A stretch of DNA of 64,000 nt from Adiantum capillus-veneris (Eukaryota; Streptophyta; Polypodiopsida; Polypodiales; Pteridaceae), in the NCBI GenBank assembly GCA_014529385.2, contig CM043960.1:24304396-24368395 (forward strand), read 5' to 3'. Shown one piece after another: positions 46,499 to 56,259 of the stretch. The translations under genes and the position numbers were made by a program. Position 1 is the first letter of the stretch, and every line of letters starts with the position of its first letter. Under the pieces are notes generated by a model. It saw only the letters and a program-made list of their open reading frames with translations. It was not told the origin of the DNA and ran no database searches.

Positions 46499-48040
46499 TA
46501 TAACCGGCCCGTACAACGTAGAGGGCGGTACTATTTCAATTACCTGTTAACTTTACATAGAGCACTGAGAAGGGAAGAGAACACAGTTGCGTCCAGCGAC
46601 TAGAATGTCACTGCGCACACGAGACCGACACCTTGTAGGCCCCAAGGACTGGCGCCCCTTTCGGTATTTCTTTATTCAAATTAAGGTAGACGATCCGACC
46701 ACTTAGCACAAGCTTTCACAAAGCTGTCCAAACCTGGCGAGGGCTGAAAACGTAGGTTTTCGACCGGATTTCGACAGCACAACGGCACAAAAACCCCTGT
46801 AGGTCAAAAACACTTGTCTAGGACGGATTCCCTCGATATCTGGAAGCTTTCTGGTGAGCTGTCACAGAAATTCAGCGGGCTGTATTTCTCTGTTTTTCAC
46901 TGCCGGGAGCCCAAAAGCCTCTACACGCATCCCAAGGCTCTCACGAGGCTCCCCCGATGTTCCCTTGCAGTTTAGGTGCGAAACCCTAAACCTGCAGAAA
47001 AACACAGCAGGCTGTAATTCCCTGTTTCGGATCGTTTTTAGCGGAGCGAACACGCCTACGCGTGTCCCAAGGGCTCCCGCACGCAATGGGACAGTTCCCC
47101 TGTGAATTGGACGAGTTTTCACGCGAGAAAACTCTCCAAACTCGCAATCTTTCGTGATGGAACTGTGCGTACCTGTGGGAGATTAGCAATTAGCTAATCC
47201 GGTTCCTGTTCAGAAGGCTCTTGCCTTGGCAAACGCGCATAAACCCCCAGAATTGTACATAGGTCAAATGGGAAGCCCACTAGTGGGGCATAACATACTG
47301 TACGTAGGGGAGAAAGAGAGCAGTATGTAGCGTGCGGGGCATCACTCCCGTCACCATACTGTGCATAGAGGGCAAGGTAAGCATTCCATAGCTTCTGTAC
47401 CTGCTACAATCCACCTGAGGCTGAAAATGGCGCCCCCTTTGTTGATATGCGGCTCGTTTTTGCCTCCCAGAGTGGCAGAATCGCTCACAAGCTGACAGGT
47501 GGCCCAGTTTCCGAGTTTGGGCTTTCCCTGCTAAAAATATCTCAACTGGTGCGTCAGTTGACTTGGCAGCAGAGCAATAAAATGTTCCCCTTGTCATTCC
47601 AGAGCTGATGACGCGAACACATTTTCCGGTCAAAAATAGCAGTTCCCTAAATTTTAGGAGATGCTTCCATGGCGTCCCTATCGGTCTCCTGACCATCATT
47701 GAAGACTACCATTTGACCAACATCTACAATGTGGGTTAATTTACTGGCCCCTTTCAACTTATAAAGTTGTAGTGACTTGAAGAGTGGCCCAAATTCCAGT
47801 TTGGCGCACACGAGCTTCCATACTCATCAGAATTCAGTGCTAACTGGCCCGGGCAGTCCCTGTCTGACCGACCTAGATCCCCGATGTGAGAAACCCATTT
47901 GGCTGCAGCCGTTTCACACTGGCCATGCAATGTCCACTTGCACCTTTTCAAGGGTTTTGGGACAAACAAGTAAAAATAAAATAAATATATCTAATACTTA
48001 TTTACGGAAGGCAACAGGAAAAATACACCTCCTGGTGACA
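46499..48040 (-). repeat. Chromovirus 1 5' LTR
   Basis: Same edges as the 3' LTR (TATAACCGG ... CCTGGTGACA). Only scattered substitutions and one short extra segment (TGCCTTGGCAAACG near 47222-47235) were seen relative to the 3' LTR. The right target duplication AAAGT follows at 48041-48045. Confidence 0.9.
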
Positions 48041-49307
48041 AAAGTACAAAAAGATAAGGTGACTAGTCAAGCTTTAGAAAGTCTTGCAGACACTAGACAA
48101 CTTACTCAGTCGGAGCAAGATGAATTATGTGCAGCTAAAGCCGCTTGACGCTTAATAACAGGAGGAAACTTGAAAAATGGAAAGTTAGATCAAGACAGAA
48201 TGCTTTAATGGATAAAGGTTGTTCATCGAAGCAGTTTTTTAAGCATTTGCATCATTCAAGGCAATCCGTATCTATCAAAAGGGTTAAGGTCAATAGTGGG
48301 CAATGGACGGCTAGTAAAAGTCAATTGGCGGATTTCATGGTGGATCGTTTTCAATAGGTTTTTGCCAAGCCTGAAGCGCCTTCAAGTGAGGTTTTGCAAG
48401 CCAGACAGCTATTGTTGTCATATGTGCATCCTATATTGACAATGAATGATGCAGCTACCCTTGAGGCTAAGCTGCATGACAACTTGCTGCATCTTGGCCG
48501 TTGGAAATCTCCTGGATGGGACGGTCTTACAGTTGAATTTTTCCTTCGCTTTTGGGAGTCCCTTAAACAACCTCTACTTTTCATGATCAATTATGCATAG
48601 ACTACACAATCATTGCTGCAATCGTGGAAAGAAGGATTGGTGAAATTGTTGCCCAAGCAAACATTATGTCGCATTGGCGTCCAATCACGCTTATGCCGAT
48701 GGTTTACAAATTGTTGTCAAAAATTATAACTTCTCGTATCAACAATTATCTGTTCTCTCGCATATATCTTGCTCAATATAGATTCATCCCTCGCCGACAA
48801 ATTATGGATAATATTGCTAATTCTTTCGTTGGGATTGAGTATGCAAAATATACTGGACAGGATGTACTCATCATGCAGGTCGATATAGAGAAAGCTTTTG
48901 ACACTATTCAGTGGGACTTCATTGCTCATATCATGACGGCTTTGGGCTTCGGTTCCAGAATGTGTCGGGTGGTCTATTTTCTATATGAGAATAGTCAATC
49001 TGCAGGAATTCTTGATGGTGAACTGACTCGGTTATGGGACCTTGGTAGATCGGTTAGGCAAGGTTGCCCTTTGAGTGCAATATTGTATGCTATTGCTAAG
49101 TATCCTCTGTTGTTGTATCTGGACTCCTTAACCGCGTATGGGCATTTGCATGGATTAGAATTACCGTCTTGTGATCATTTTGTGGCGCAGGCGTCGTATG
49201 CGGATGACTCCATGTTTTGGCCTAAAAATAGACCTGAGCATGTTCAATGCATCATGGACGCTTTACATCTTTATGGGCTGGCTACAGGTTTGCAAGTGGA
49301 TTTCTGA
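48041..49307 (+). pseudogene. LINE A ORF2 linker and reverse transcriptase
   Basis: Resumes after the target duplication with LTQSEQDELCAAKAA and a KQFFKHLHHSRQ linker, then WKSPGWDGLTVEFFLRFWE (48505-48561) and, after a shift, RPITLMPMVYKLLSKII, VDIEKAFDTIQWDFI (RT motif A), GRSVRQGCPLSAILY (motif B) and ASYADDSMF (motif C, YADD). RT blocks are well preserved apart from stops at 48355, 48598 and 49305. Confidence 0.88.
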
Positions 49308-49316
49308 AAATCTAAA

Positions 49317-50340
49317 TTGTTACCGTTGCGTCAAATGGATTGGCACTCAGTATTATGGCCAAGTGAGATAGTGAAGCAGCCTGATCAAATTGTCAGACAT
49401 CTTGGATATCCGCTGGCTTGGTCAGTTAACAATGCGAAATTATTGGATTGGGTTGAGAACAAATTGAGGTCTAAATTGCACTATTGGAAATTATCCACTT
49501 GGCCACTACATGTAAGACTCAGAATAGTACAGTCCATATTGGTGGCTTACGTGCAATTCTTCCTGCCTATGTTGCATTGGTCACCCCGTCGTCTTCGGAC
49601 CTTGATGTCTCGGATACTGGAGCACTACCGGTCTACCTCCTCTCAGAAAAAGGGTCTGCGTTTGCTTGCAATGGATAAGTTATGTACTCCAAAGCGTTGT
49701 GGTGGTTTGAATATTCTGCATTTGGGCTCTCATGTTATAGCAAGAAAGGCCACTTTGTTGTTGGTGTTGGTTGAGCAAAAGCAGTCTTGGACGCAAATGT
49801 TTGCGTTTCTATGGTCTCATGCGGTTTCTACACCGGCTTTTGGCCATTGGCAACCGTTGTATTGGGATGAGGTTTTTGGTAAGTTTGAGGCCACAATACC
49901 TGGATGCCCTTTTGCTTCCAGTCTTGTAGCGGATTGGAAATTGGTCACACGGGATTTGTTGTGGCATGGTAGAGATGATGCCTGTGGAAACTCACTTCAA
50001 ATGAAAAGTTTGCATTGGAGTCGGGTTTTTTATCAAACTCTTGTTCAATGCTTTCCCAGACACGCTTATTTTCTCTCCCAGAAAGGTATTAATAGCATAA
50101 TTGATGTGACGGACGCTAATGAACAGGTACTCTCGTTTAGACAAGCTCCTATTACCTTTGGGCTTGGAACACACTATAGGCGCATGTGGGACAACATCAA
50201 AAATCTGGTTGACTCCATATCTCCTGTTTCATCGTTGGTGATGGAAAACCAAATTTGTGATTGGCGCTACGCTAGTTCTTCGATTTCTTTGATTTCTGCA
50301 AAGAAAGTGTACTGTCATTTGCAGTCGTCCTCCTAAATCC
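49317..50340 (+). pseudogene. LINE A ORF2 C-terminal region
   Basis: 339 codons with QIVRHLGYPLAW, LRSKLHYWKLSTWPLHVRLR, VQSILVAYVQFFLPML, LCTPKRCGGLNILHL and a Trp-rich segment. It follows the RT thumb of plant L1 elements and leads into the zinc-binding domain. Confidence 0.82.
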
Positions 50341-50935
50341 ATGAACTCTATAATAAGGTATGGAATATGAACAAGAGTGTTACATGGTGGCAGAGTAAAG
50401 TCATGAAAGTGTGGCATGAGAAATTGCCTCTGAAGGAGCGACTGTTTATGTGGAGATGCGTCGTTGGGGTTCTCCCGATTGGCAAATTTTTGCGATCTAG
50501 AAGATTGGCCTCTTCGAGATGTGGCCGATGTGGTGCAACAGTTGAGAACATATACTATGGTCTTGTTCTCATACGCTACAGTTTATGGATTGCATCTCTA
50601 CAGCTCTTCGCTCGGGTTTTCCTACCATGCATTTCGGTAGATCTTTCTGGATCTTTGGAGTACTTCCGCCATTGCTTCAGCCGTATGCATACTTTTTTGG
50701 CTGGGTCACGCTTTGGACGGTGTGGAGAGCACGTAATTTCCTCATGTTTCAACATATTCGAGTGGACTATTTTTCCTTCTTCAAGACATCTCTTTTACAG
50801 TCTCTCCGAGTTGCCTATGACTTGGATGAGCTTCCCGTCAGCCATGATTAGCTCTATTTTGATTTCTTATGATTTCCTGTTTGTAGTATTTCTCATGGGT
50901 TTTCCTCGTCTTGAGGTTTCCCATTGGTAACTCAA
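50340..50935 (+). pseudogene. LINE A zf-RVT domain and 3' end
   Basis: TWWQSKVMKVWHEKLPLKER, LFMWRCVVGVLPIGKFL and SRCGRCGATVENIYYGL correspond to zf-RVT (W-xx-L-P, F-W, CxxC). The 3' end is the conserved GGTTTTCCTCGTCTTGAGG near 50897. Confidence 0.8.
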
Positions 50936-50947
50936 TCTGATATTACA

Positions 50948-50959
50948 AAAAAAAAAAGA

Positions 50960-51038
<79 letters not shown>

Positions 51039-51056
51039 TGTGTGTGTGTGTGTGTG
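50948..51056 (+). repeat. A-run plus GT/GA/GT microsatellite at LINE A 3' end
   Basis: A-run 50946-50957, GT repeat to about 51000, GA repeat to about 51035, GT repeat to 51056. LINE B begins at once. Confidence 0.9.
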
Positions 51057-52836
51057 ATGACTCTTTGTTCATGCCTTGTAATAACTATGATGATGTACAA
51101 CAAATTATGCATACTCTTCACTTGTTTGGATTGGCAGCAGCAAGTCTCAAAGTTAACTTTTGCAAATCCAAGCTATTGCCTCTGAAAGAGTGTGACTGGT
51201 ATAAGATATTGTCGCCTGGGGAGATTGTTCCTCCCCATGTTCTGGTTTGCCATTTGAGTTATCCGCTCGGTTGGAATGTATCGGCTATGAAGAAAATGGA
51301 TTGGGTGCTCCAACGTCTACATTCCAAGTTGAATTATTGGAAATTGTCCACGTGGCCACTTCATGTGCGTCTCAGGATTGTCCAATGCATTCTTGTGGCT
51401 TATGTGCAGTTTTACTTGCCTTTGTTATCCCAGTCTCGGTTGCGCTTGCAATCTCTCATGTCCAATATTTTAGAACATTTTTGGCAGACCTCGTCTACCA
51501 AGAGGGGCCTTCGGCTTCTATCTATGGACAAGCTGTGTTCTCCCAAGCGGCTTGGAGGGTTGAATATTTTGGACGTCATCTTCTGGCTCGGAAAGCTATG
51601 TTGTTGCCAGTTTTGGTGGAGCAACAGCAACCTTGGGCTCTCATGGTCACACATTTATGTGCGCACATTGTCACCCCTTCTTTGGTCATTGGAAACTGAC
51701 TTATTGGGATGTTGTTTTTGGGAAGCTTGAATGACACATTCCTGGATGTCCCTTTACTTCTTCTCTAATTGTTGATTGGAAGGTTGTCACTTCACATTTG
51801 GCTTGGGATGGTCGACAATCCTCTGCGGGTAACTCTCTTCGCTTGGAGAGTCTGCATTGGAGCAAGATTTTTGCTTCGACTTTGGTTCAACAGTCTCCTC
51901 GCCAAGCGTATTTTCTTTCCCAAAAAGGCATCTGTCAGGTGCATCAGGTGGTTGATGACTCGGGTTATGCTCTTTCTTTCGCTGATGCCGTCTCCCGCTT
52001 TCGGTTGGGTCTTCACTATTCTCCTCTCTGGCGGGAGATTCAAAACATGCTTGCTGCTCATTCGCCCATTCCTCTGCTGGATGAAAACTCTCGCTTCTCT
52101 GATGGAATCTGGCTACTACTAGATTGGACTGCATCTCAGCTGCCAGTGTCTATGCCATCCTTCAGTCTGATGTATGGATTGTGCATCGGGGTAATCAGCT
52201 GTGGTCGCTCTTCGAGTCATCCTTGTGGTGGCAACACACATTGTCTCGTATTTGGCAGAGTCATCTGCCTTTGAAGGAACGTGTTTTTTTGTGGCGGTGC
52301 TTGGTGGGAGCTCTACCTGTTGGCAGTGTGTTGCATGCTCGGCATATTGCGCCTTCCCGCTGCCCCGGATGCCTTGAAGCTGAAGACCGTGCCACACTAC
52401 TGTGGTGTTGTCGTCACTCCAAAGCCTTCATTCGGCAAGTGTCGACTGCCCTCGGCTGCGTTTTCCTTCCGGCTCTTTTCACAGACGATTTTGGCTTTTT
52501 GGGGTGCTTCGGTCACACAATCTCAGTTTGCGGTGTTCTTCACCTGGGTCAGATTTTGGACTATGTGGGCCATCTGGCATCATAGGAACTCCTTAATGTT
52601 CCAGGGCACTCTTGTTGACCCCTTTCCCTATTTCAAATTCTCTCTTGGTCAAGCACTGTATTTTGCCTATGACGCTGGAGGCATCACTCTTGATACCTAT
52701 AGGATTTATTTTGATTGTTTCTAGCCTTCGGAGCCTCATAGTGCTCCGTGTTTTGTATCCCTTTCTTTTCATGGGTTTTCCTCGTTTTGAGGTTTCCCAC
52801 TTGTAAATTAATCAAAGCAGATTTTTTTTTTTTTAA
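51056..52836 (+). mobile_element. LINE B, 5'-truncated at the RT catalytic motif
   Basis: Begins with DDSLFMPCNN, the Asp-Asp of the RT YADD motif, fused to the microsatellite. It continues collinear with LINE A: QQIMHTLHLFGLAAASLKV, CKSKLLPLKECDWYKIL, KLNYWKLSTWPLHVRLRIV, PKRLGGLNI, then zf-RVT with PLKERVFLWRCLVGALP and SRCPGCLEAEDRATLLWCC (52355-52411). Ends with GGTTTTCCTCGTTTTGAGG (52776) and TTTCCCACTTGTAA. Same family as LINE A, with frameshifts. Confidence 0.88.
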
Positions 52837-52915
<79 letters not shown>

Positions 52916-52920
52916 AGAGA
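52820..52920 (+). repeat. T-run plus GT/GA microsatellite at LINE B 3' end
   Basis: T-run 52820-52834, GT repeat about 52838-52885, GA repeat to about 52920. It lies 50 bp from the sulfotransferase exon 3 donor. Confidence 0.9.
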
Positions 52921-52969
52921 GAAGCAGCATTTAAAATTAAACCTGAACTGTCTGAGAACAATGGCCTAC

Positions 52970-54447
52970 CTGGTTGAGCATCCACTTGAAACCCACAGCA
53001 GATGTACATTCATTTTTTACAGCACTGCTCATGTAGTCCAGATTATAGACTTCATCCAGCCTCCTTGTTACAAGTTTCAAGTTTTGGTGCCGCTTTCTCC
53101 CTCCAAAGATCTCCCCATGTGAGCTTATGTTGGGGTGGTCATTTAGAAGTGTTTCAAACCATCCACTTCCTGATCTTTGCATGGACAAAATGACAAAGAA
53201 GTGTACAGGTGTGCAAGAGCATTCCCCTCTGTTATATCGATTGAAAAGAAAGCATGAGTTTCATAGCCTTCACACATGATCTTTTGAAACAATGGAAGTC
53301 TATATAGCTAATAGCTTATTTCTTTATTTATTTGCTTACATATGTGAATTTAATTACCTTTGAAAACTGTTGGGCTTCACATAATGCAACTTGATTCCAT
53401 TAGTTGAATTTTGTGAAAGATGAGGACAGCGAAAATTTAAAGCAGCATGCTTGCCAAGAAACCCTGCTTGTGTAAACACACTTTTTTGGCCCACCCGCAC
53501 AAAGCATATTGAGAGGCCACACAAGCCAACGAGGACCACCATCAGCAATTTCCAAGCGAAACTGTCTTTCTTATGAGACTTGCCAGCAGGCAAATACTGC
53601 AGCCATCACAAGGAAAGAAGTTAAACCTATATAATATTGTCTTCAGTGTTGGTAAGAATGTGAAAGCAAGAATGCTATTCACAAGAAGCTTCTTACACTA
53701 GCTTAAAAAAACTTTTGCAATCTTAGGCATGTGCCTTTATGCCGTCAGAAAAGGCTTAACTTGCCTTGCACAGAAAACAAAACAAGGCACACAAAGAGGA
53801 AAATAATCTATCAAAACTTTTTTTTTAAAGGAACCACTCACATGAAATTTGAGTTAGATATGTATGGTTTACAGACAAAGAGTGCAGCACAACCACCCAA
53901 AGTTTAAACAGGTGTTGGCTTGATCAGCATGTACTTTCCTATCACGTTCAACAAAGATGTGAATTTTTTCGAGCAAGCATACACTCAAATATATACATCC
54001 TGGAAAGCTCAAATAGAGACTGAGAAACAAATAGGAAGTTTAAGCAGATATTGAATTGATCAACTATACATTACTACCAGGCTCAACAAAAATGTAAGTT
54101 TGGAAGGAAAATATGCAATCAAGTATATATCTTGGAAAGCTTAAAATTCACCAACAAAAACTATTGACTAGATACTGCTACATTCCGGAACATTAGTATA
54201 ATCAGAGCCCAATAGTGGGCTGTAGAGCTATGAGCTAGGCATCAGCATCTGTATAATTGTATACATCGACATATATACACACAAGCAAGCACACATGTTT
54301 GTCAAATTATATCGATAATTATATTTACATATGTTTTTTTATTTATATAGGTGGGAAATGCAAAAGGATCCTGCATTAACAACAGCATACCTTATTTGTA
54401 GTGAAACACAAGTTCACAATCACAATGTTTGGCTTGTGAAGAGACAT
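52970..54447 (-). CDS. Sulfotransferase-like gene, exons 1-3 (N-terminal half)
   Basis: Exon 1 (coding) is 54447-54391: ATG directly after a TTTTTACAG acceptor, 19 codons, so at least one 5' UTR exon lies upstream. Exon 2 is 53596-53358 and exon 3 is 53228-52970; GT-AG borders and phases (0, then 2/1) keep frame. The protein starts with a short cytosolic tail and one transmembrane segment (about residues 33-52, WKLLMVVLVGLCGLSICFV), typical of Golgi type II enzymes. Exon 3 opens with GECSCTPVHFFVILS and then MQRSGSGWFETLLNDHPNIS (115-134), the P-loop-like 5'-phosphosulfate-binding motif, followed by SSHGEIF, and ends GFKWMLNQ. It joins exon 4 at 25161. The reaction would be sulfate transfer from PAPS to an unknown acceptor. 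The start choice rests on the single ATG at the acceptor and could be off. Confidence 0.85.
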
Positions 54448-55914
54448 CTGTAAAAATAACAATCAGTAGACCATCAGCAGCTTAGCTAATGCATAGTCGT
54501 ATTCCTCACAAAATTTCAGCAATGATGAGAAATTAGTTGTGTAGGAATCAGCTCCTAAAAAGTTCAGTGCCCGTAGATTTACCAGTGGCTAACATGCACA
54601 GATAAAAATAGGAACACTCTTAAATACAAGGAGACAAGTAAGAAAACCGTGGCAACTTCCTACACACAGAATACTAGGACTTAATTGGACAAAACATAGC
54701 TCGCCATTTCTGCATGGAAATAGATGGAATGGAAAATAAAGTGGTAGAAATGGTTTTCTTTGTTTCCTTTCTTTTCCCTGTATCAATCTTCCTTTGCCCT
54801 TATGGAGTTTCTGTCAGAGTAGGTAGAGAGGGCCCAAAGAGGTGAAGGTGTATTGGTAGAGTAGGAGAGAGAGAGAAAAACACAAGAGTGGTCCCAACAA
54901 ACAAGGGTCCCACCCTTCGTTACTACAGTGGTATTTTCTTCTTATTCCATCGTCTTACTCTGTAATCTAAGGTCTCCTCTAATGTCTCTAGAGTTCCACC
55001 AAAAAGAACCCCAAACATCTCTGGTCTGCCACAAAATGATGGCATGACCATTAACCAGCAGGGGACGAGAGAGAGAGAGAGGCGGGGGGGGGGGGGGGGG
55101 GGGGGGAGGGGGCCCGAATGTACCAACCCGGCAATCACGCCATATTTCTCGCTACAATCCACGAGGAGGTGGTAAGATGGTTGACGTGGTAGATTTTGGT
55201 GCAATAAAACACTTCGCACAACTTTTGAGGCGCTATATTTTTAGCAGATATGCTTTTGGAATACCTGTTTTTAGCAGACACAGCTCTTGGGCGACTGATC
55301 TATTGATGTATTTGTGTTTGTTTGAGTGCGAGAGGTGAAATTTCTACAACATTGTCTCTGTTCACCGATAGGGATGATACTGTTGATTGACATGATGAAT
55401 TTAGTGCATCTAGCCCTCTCTTGAAGAATGGTGAGATCTAGATATGATGGCTAAATGATTCATTGAACATGGACGCTACACAAAGTCTCGAGCAACAAGC
55501 CATTTTTATGCTTGTTGAGTATACCGACAAATATGTACTTGGTCTTGTAGACCTTGTTGAGGGCAAAGATGTGAATGTGACTTGTGAATGTGATCCTAGG
55601 GCATCAATAATTCTATCCAAATGAGATGATTGGATATTGATCTTAAAGCGTCAATAGTTCCAAAAGGATGATATGGCCAGATAGTGATCTTCCAGCACCA
55701 ACAGTTCTATCTAAATGAGATGATTGGATACCGATCTTAGTGTGTCAATAGTTCCAAGAGAATGATATGGCAAGATAGTGATCTTCATACATCAACAGTT
55801 CTAGATTAGATAAGATGTGTAGTTTCATTGTTTGCATCTAAGTGTTCGATGTAAAATATGTGAATGTTCATCCAAAATCCAATGTGGACAAGGATTTGTG
55901 CACTTGCATGCTTT
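54448..55914 (-). other. 5' region of the sulfotransferase gene; repeats
   Basis: Presumed 5' UTR intron, leader and promoter of the gene on the minus strand. A GA run (55066-55081) and a G-run (55084-55112) read as CT/C-rich leader on the transcribed strand. No core promoter motif was assigned. Confidence 0.4.
55601..55815 (+). repeat. Tandem repeat, about 93-bp unit made of two 46-bp halves
   Basis: 55601-55694 and 55695-55787 are diverged copies, and a partial third follows. Within each, CATCAATA-TTC...GATGATTGGATA-TGATCTT and the next half GTCAATAGTTCC...GATATGG-AGATAGTGATCTT are similar to each other. Confidence 0.75.
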
Positions 55915-55919
55915 GTGAA

Positions 55920-56118
55920 TGTCACAAATTGATGACGTGGCAATTTTGCCCGGACACACACACGGACAAACTGCTAACGTAGCGCCAGTCTTAAGGGCCA
56001 ATCTCTCTTGGCATGGAACTACACCGGGCGTGTCGACTCAATTTTTTGTGAAGTGTTTTAAGTAAATCTCTCTTGTGTGGCGACAGAACCTAGACTTGGG
56101 GAGTCCAAGTTTGTTACA
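55920..56118 (+). repeat. Chromovirus 4 5' LTR, internally deleted
   Basis: Both ends match the 3' LTR. The text jumps from GGACAAACTGCTAACGT directly to a GCGCCAGTCTTAAGGGCC-type block that is about 370 bp further on in the 3' LTR. Confidence 0.8.
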
Positions 56119-56135
56119 AAGGTATCAGAGCACGG
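56119..56135 (+). promoter_or_regulatory. Primer-binding site (initiator tRNA-Met type)
   Basis: AAAGGTATCAGAGCACGG follows the LTR end. GGTATCAGAGC matches the plant initiator-Met primer site, with A for the first T. Confidence 0.8.
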
Positions 56136-56259
56136 CCGATTTCTCTTCTGCCGGGAAATCCGATCCTTCTTCTTGCGGCACCTACGGATTCCAAAAAGAA
56201 TCAAACAACTCCATCTACCACCCATGAAGCAAGAGACAGTACGGGAAATTCAAGCGAAT

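Larger units (their letters stand above)
39740..48040 (-). mobile_element. Chromovirus 1 (Ty3/gypsy), nearly complete, nested in LINE A
   Basis: Two LTRs of about 1.53 and 1.54 kb, almost identical by eye, flank a 5.2-kb interior with primer site, Gag, protease, RT, RNase H, integrase and chromodomain on the minus strand. A perfect 5-bp target duplication AAAGT marks the insertion. A few stops and shifts (for example at 43692 and in the chromodomain) make it non-autonomous, but the high LTR similarity suggests a fairly recent insertion. Confidence 0.92.
37101..50955 (+). mobile_element. LINE A (L1-type non-LTR retrotransposon), split by nested chromovirus
   Basis: ORF1 is at about 37600-38809 and the endonuclease part of ORF2 at about 38870-39734. 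After the chromovirus insertion (39740-48040), ORF2 continues with a linker, RT (48400-49307), C-terminal region and zf-RVT (to about 50850). The 3' end carries the LINE tail GGTTTTCCTCGTCTTGAGG, an A-rich stretch, then GT/GA repeats. Multiple stops show that it is dead. The 5' boundary is not defined; 37101-37600 may be its 5' UTR. Confidence 0.85.
25162..52969 (-). other. Giant intron 3 of the sulfotransferase gene (27,808 bp)
   Basis: The donor is at 52969-52968 (CAG|GTAGGC, minus strand) and the acceptor ends at 25162 (GGTTGCAG|GGT). Both are phase 0 and join MLNQ to GAMQYH, the continuous sequence expected of the family. Inside are a LINE scrap, two deletion-derivative chromoviruses, a LINE split by a full-length chromovirus, a second truncated LINE, and simple repeats. 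The three chromoviruses lie in the same orientation as the gene; the two large LINEs are antisense to it. Confidence 0.82.

Noticed and set aside
53207..53290. Out-of-frame stretch upstream of sulfotransferase exon 3 as a longer exon
   Set aside because: A stop in frame and an exact acceptor (AACAG at 53233-53229) with matching phase favour the shorter exon.
54923..55219. 98-residue minus-strand ORF with poly-Pro
   Set aside because: The Pro-Leu-Ser stretch comes from the G-run and GA repeat. It may be part of a leader but has no coding evidence.
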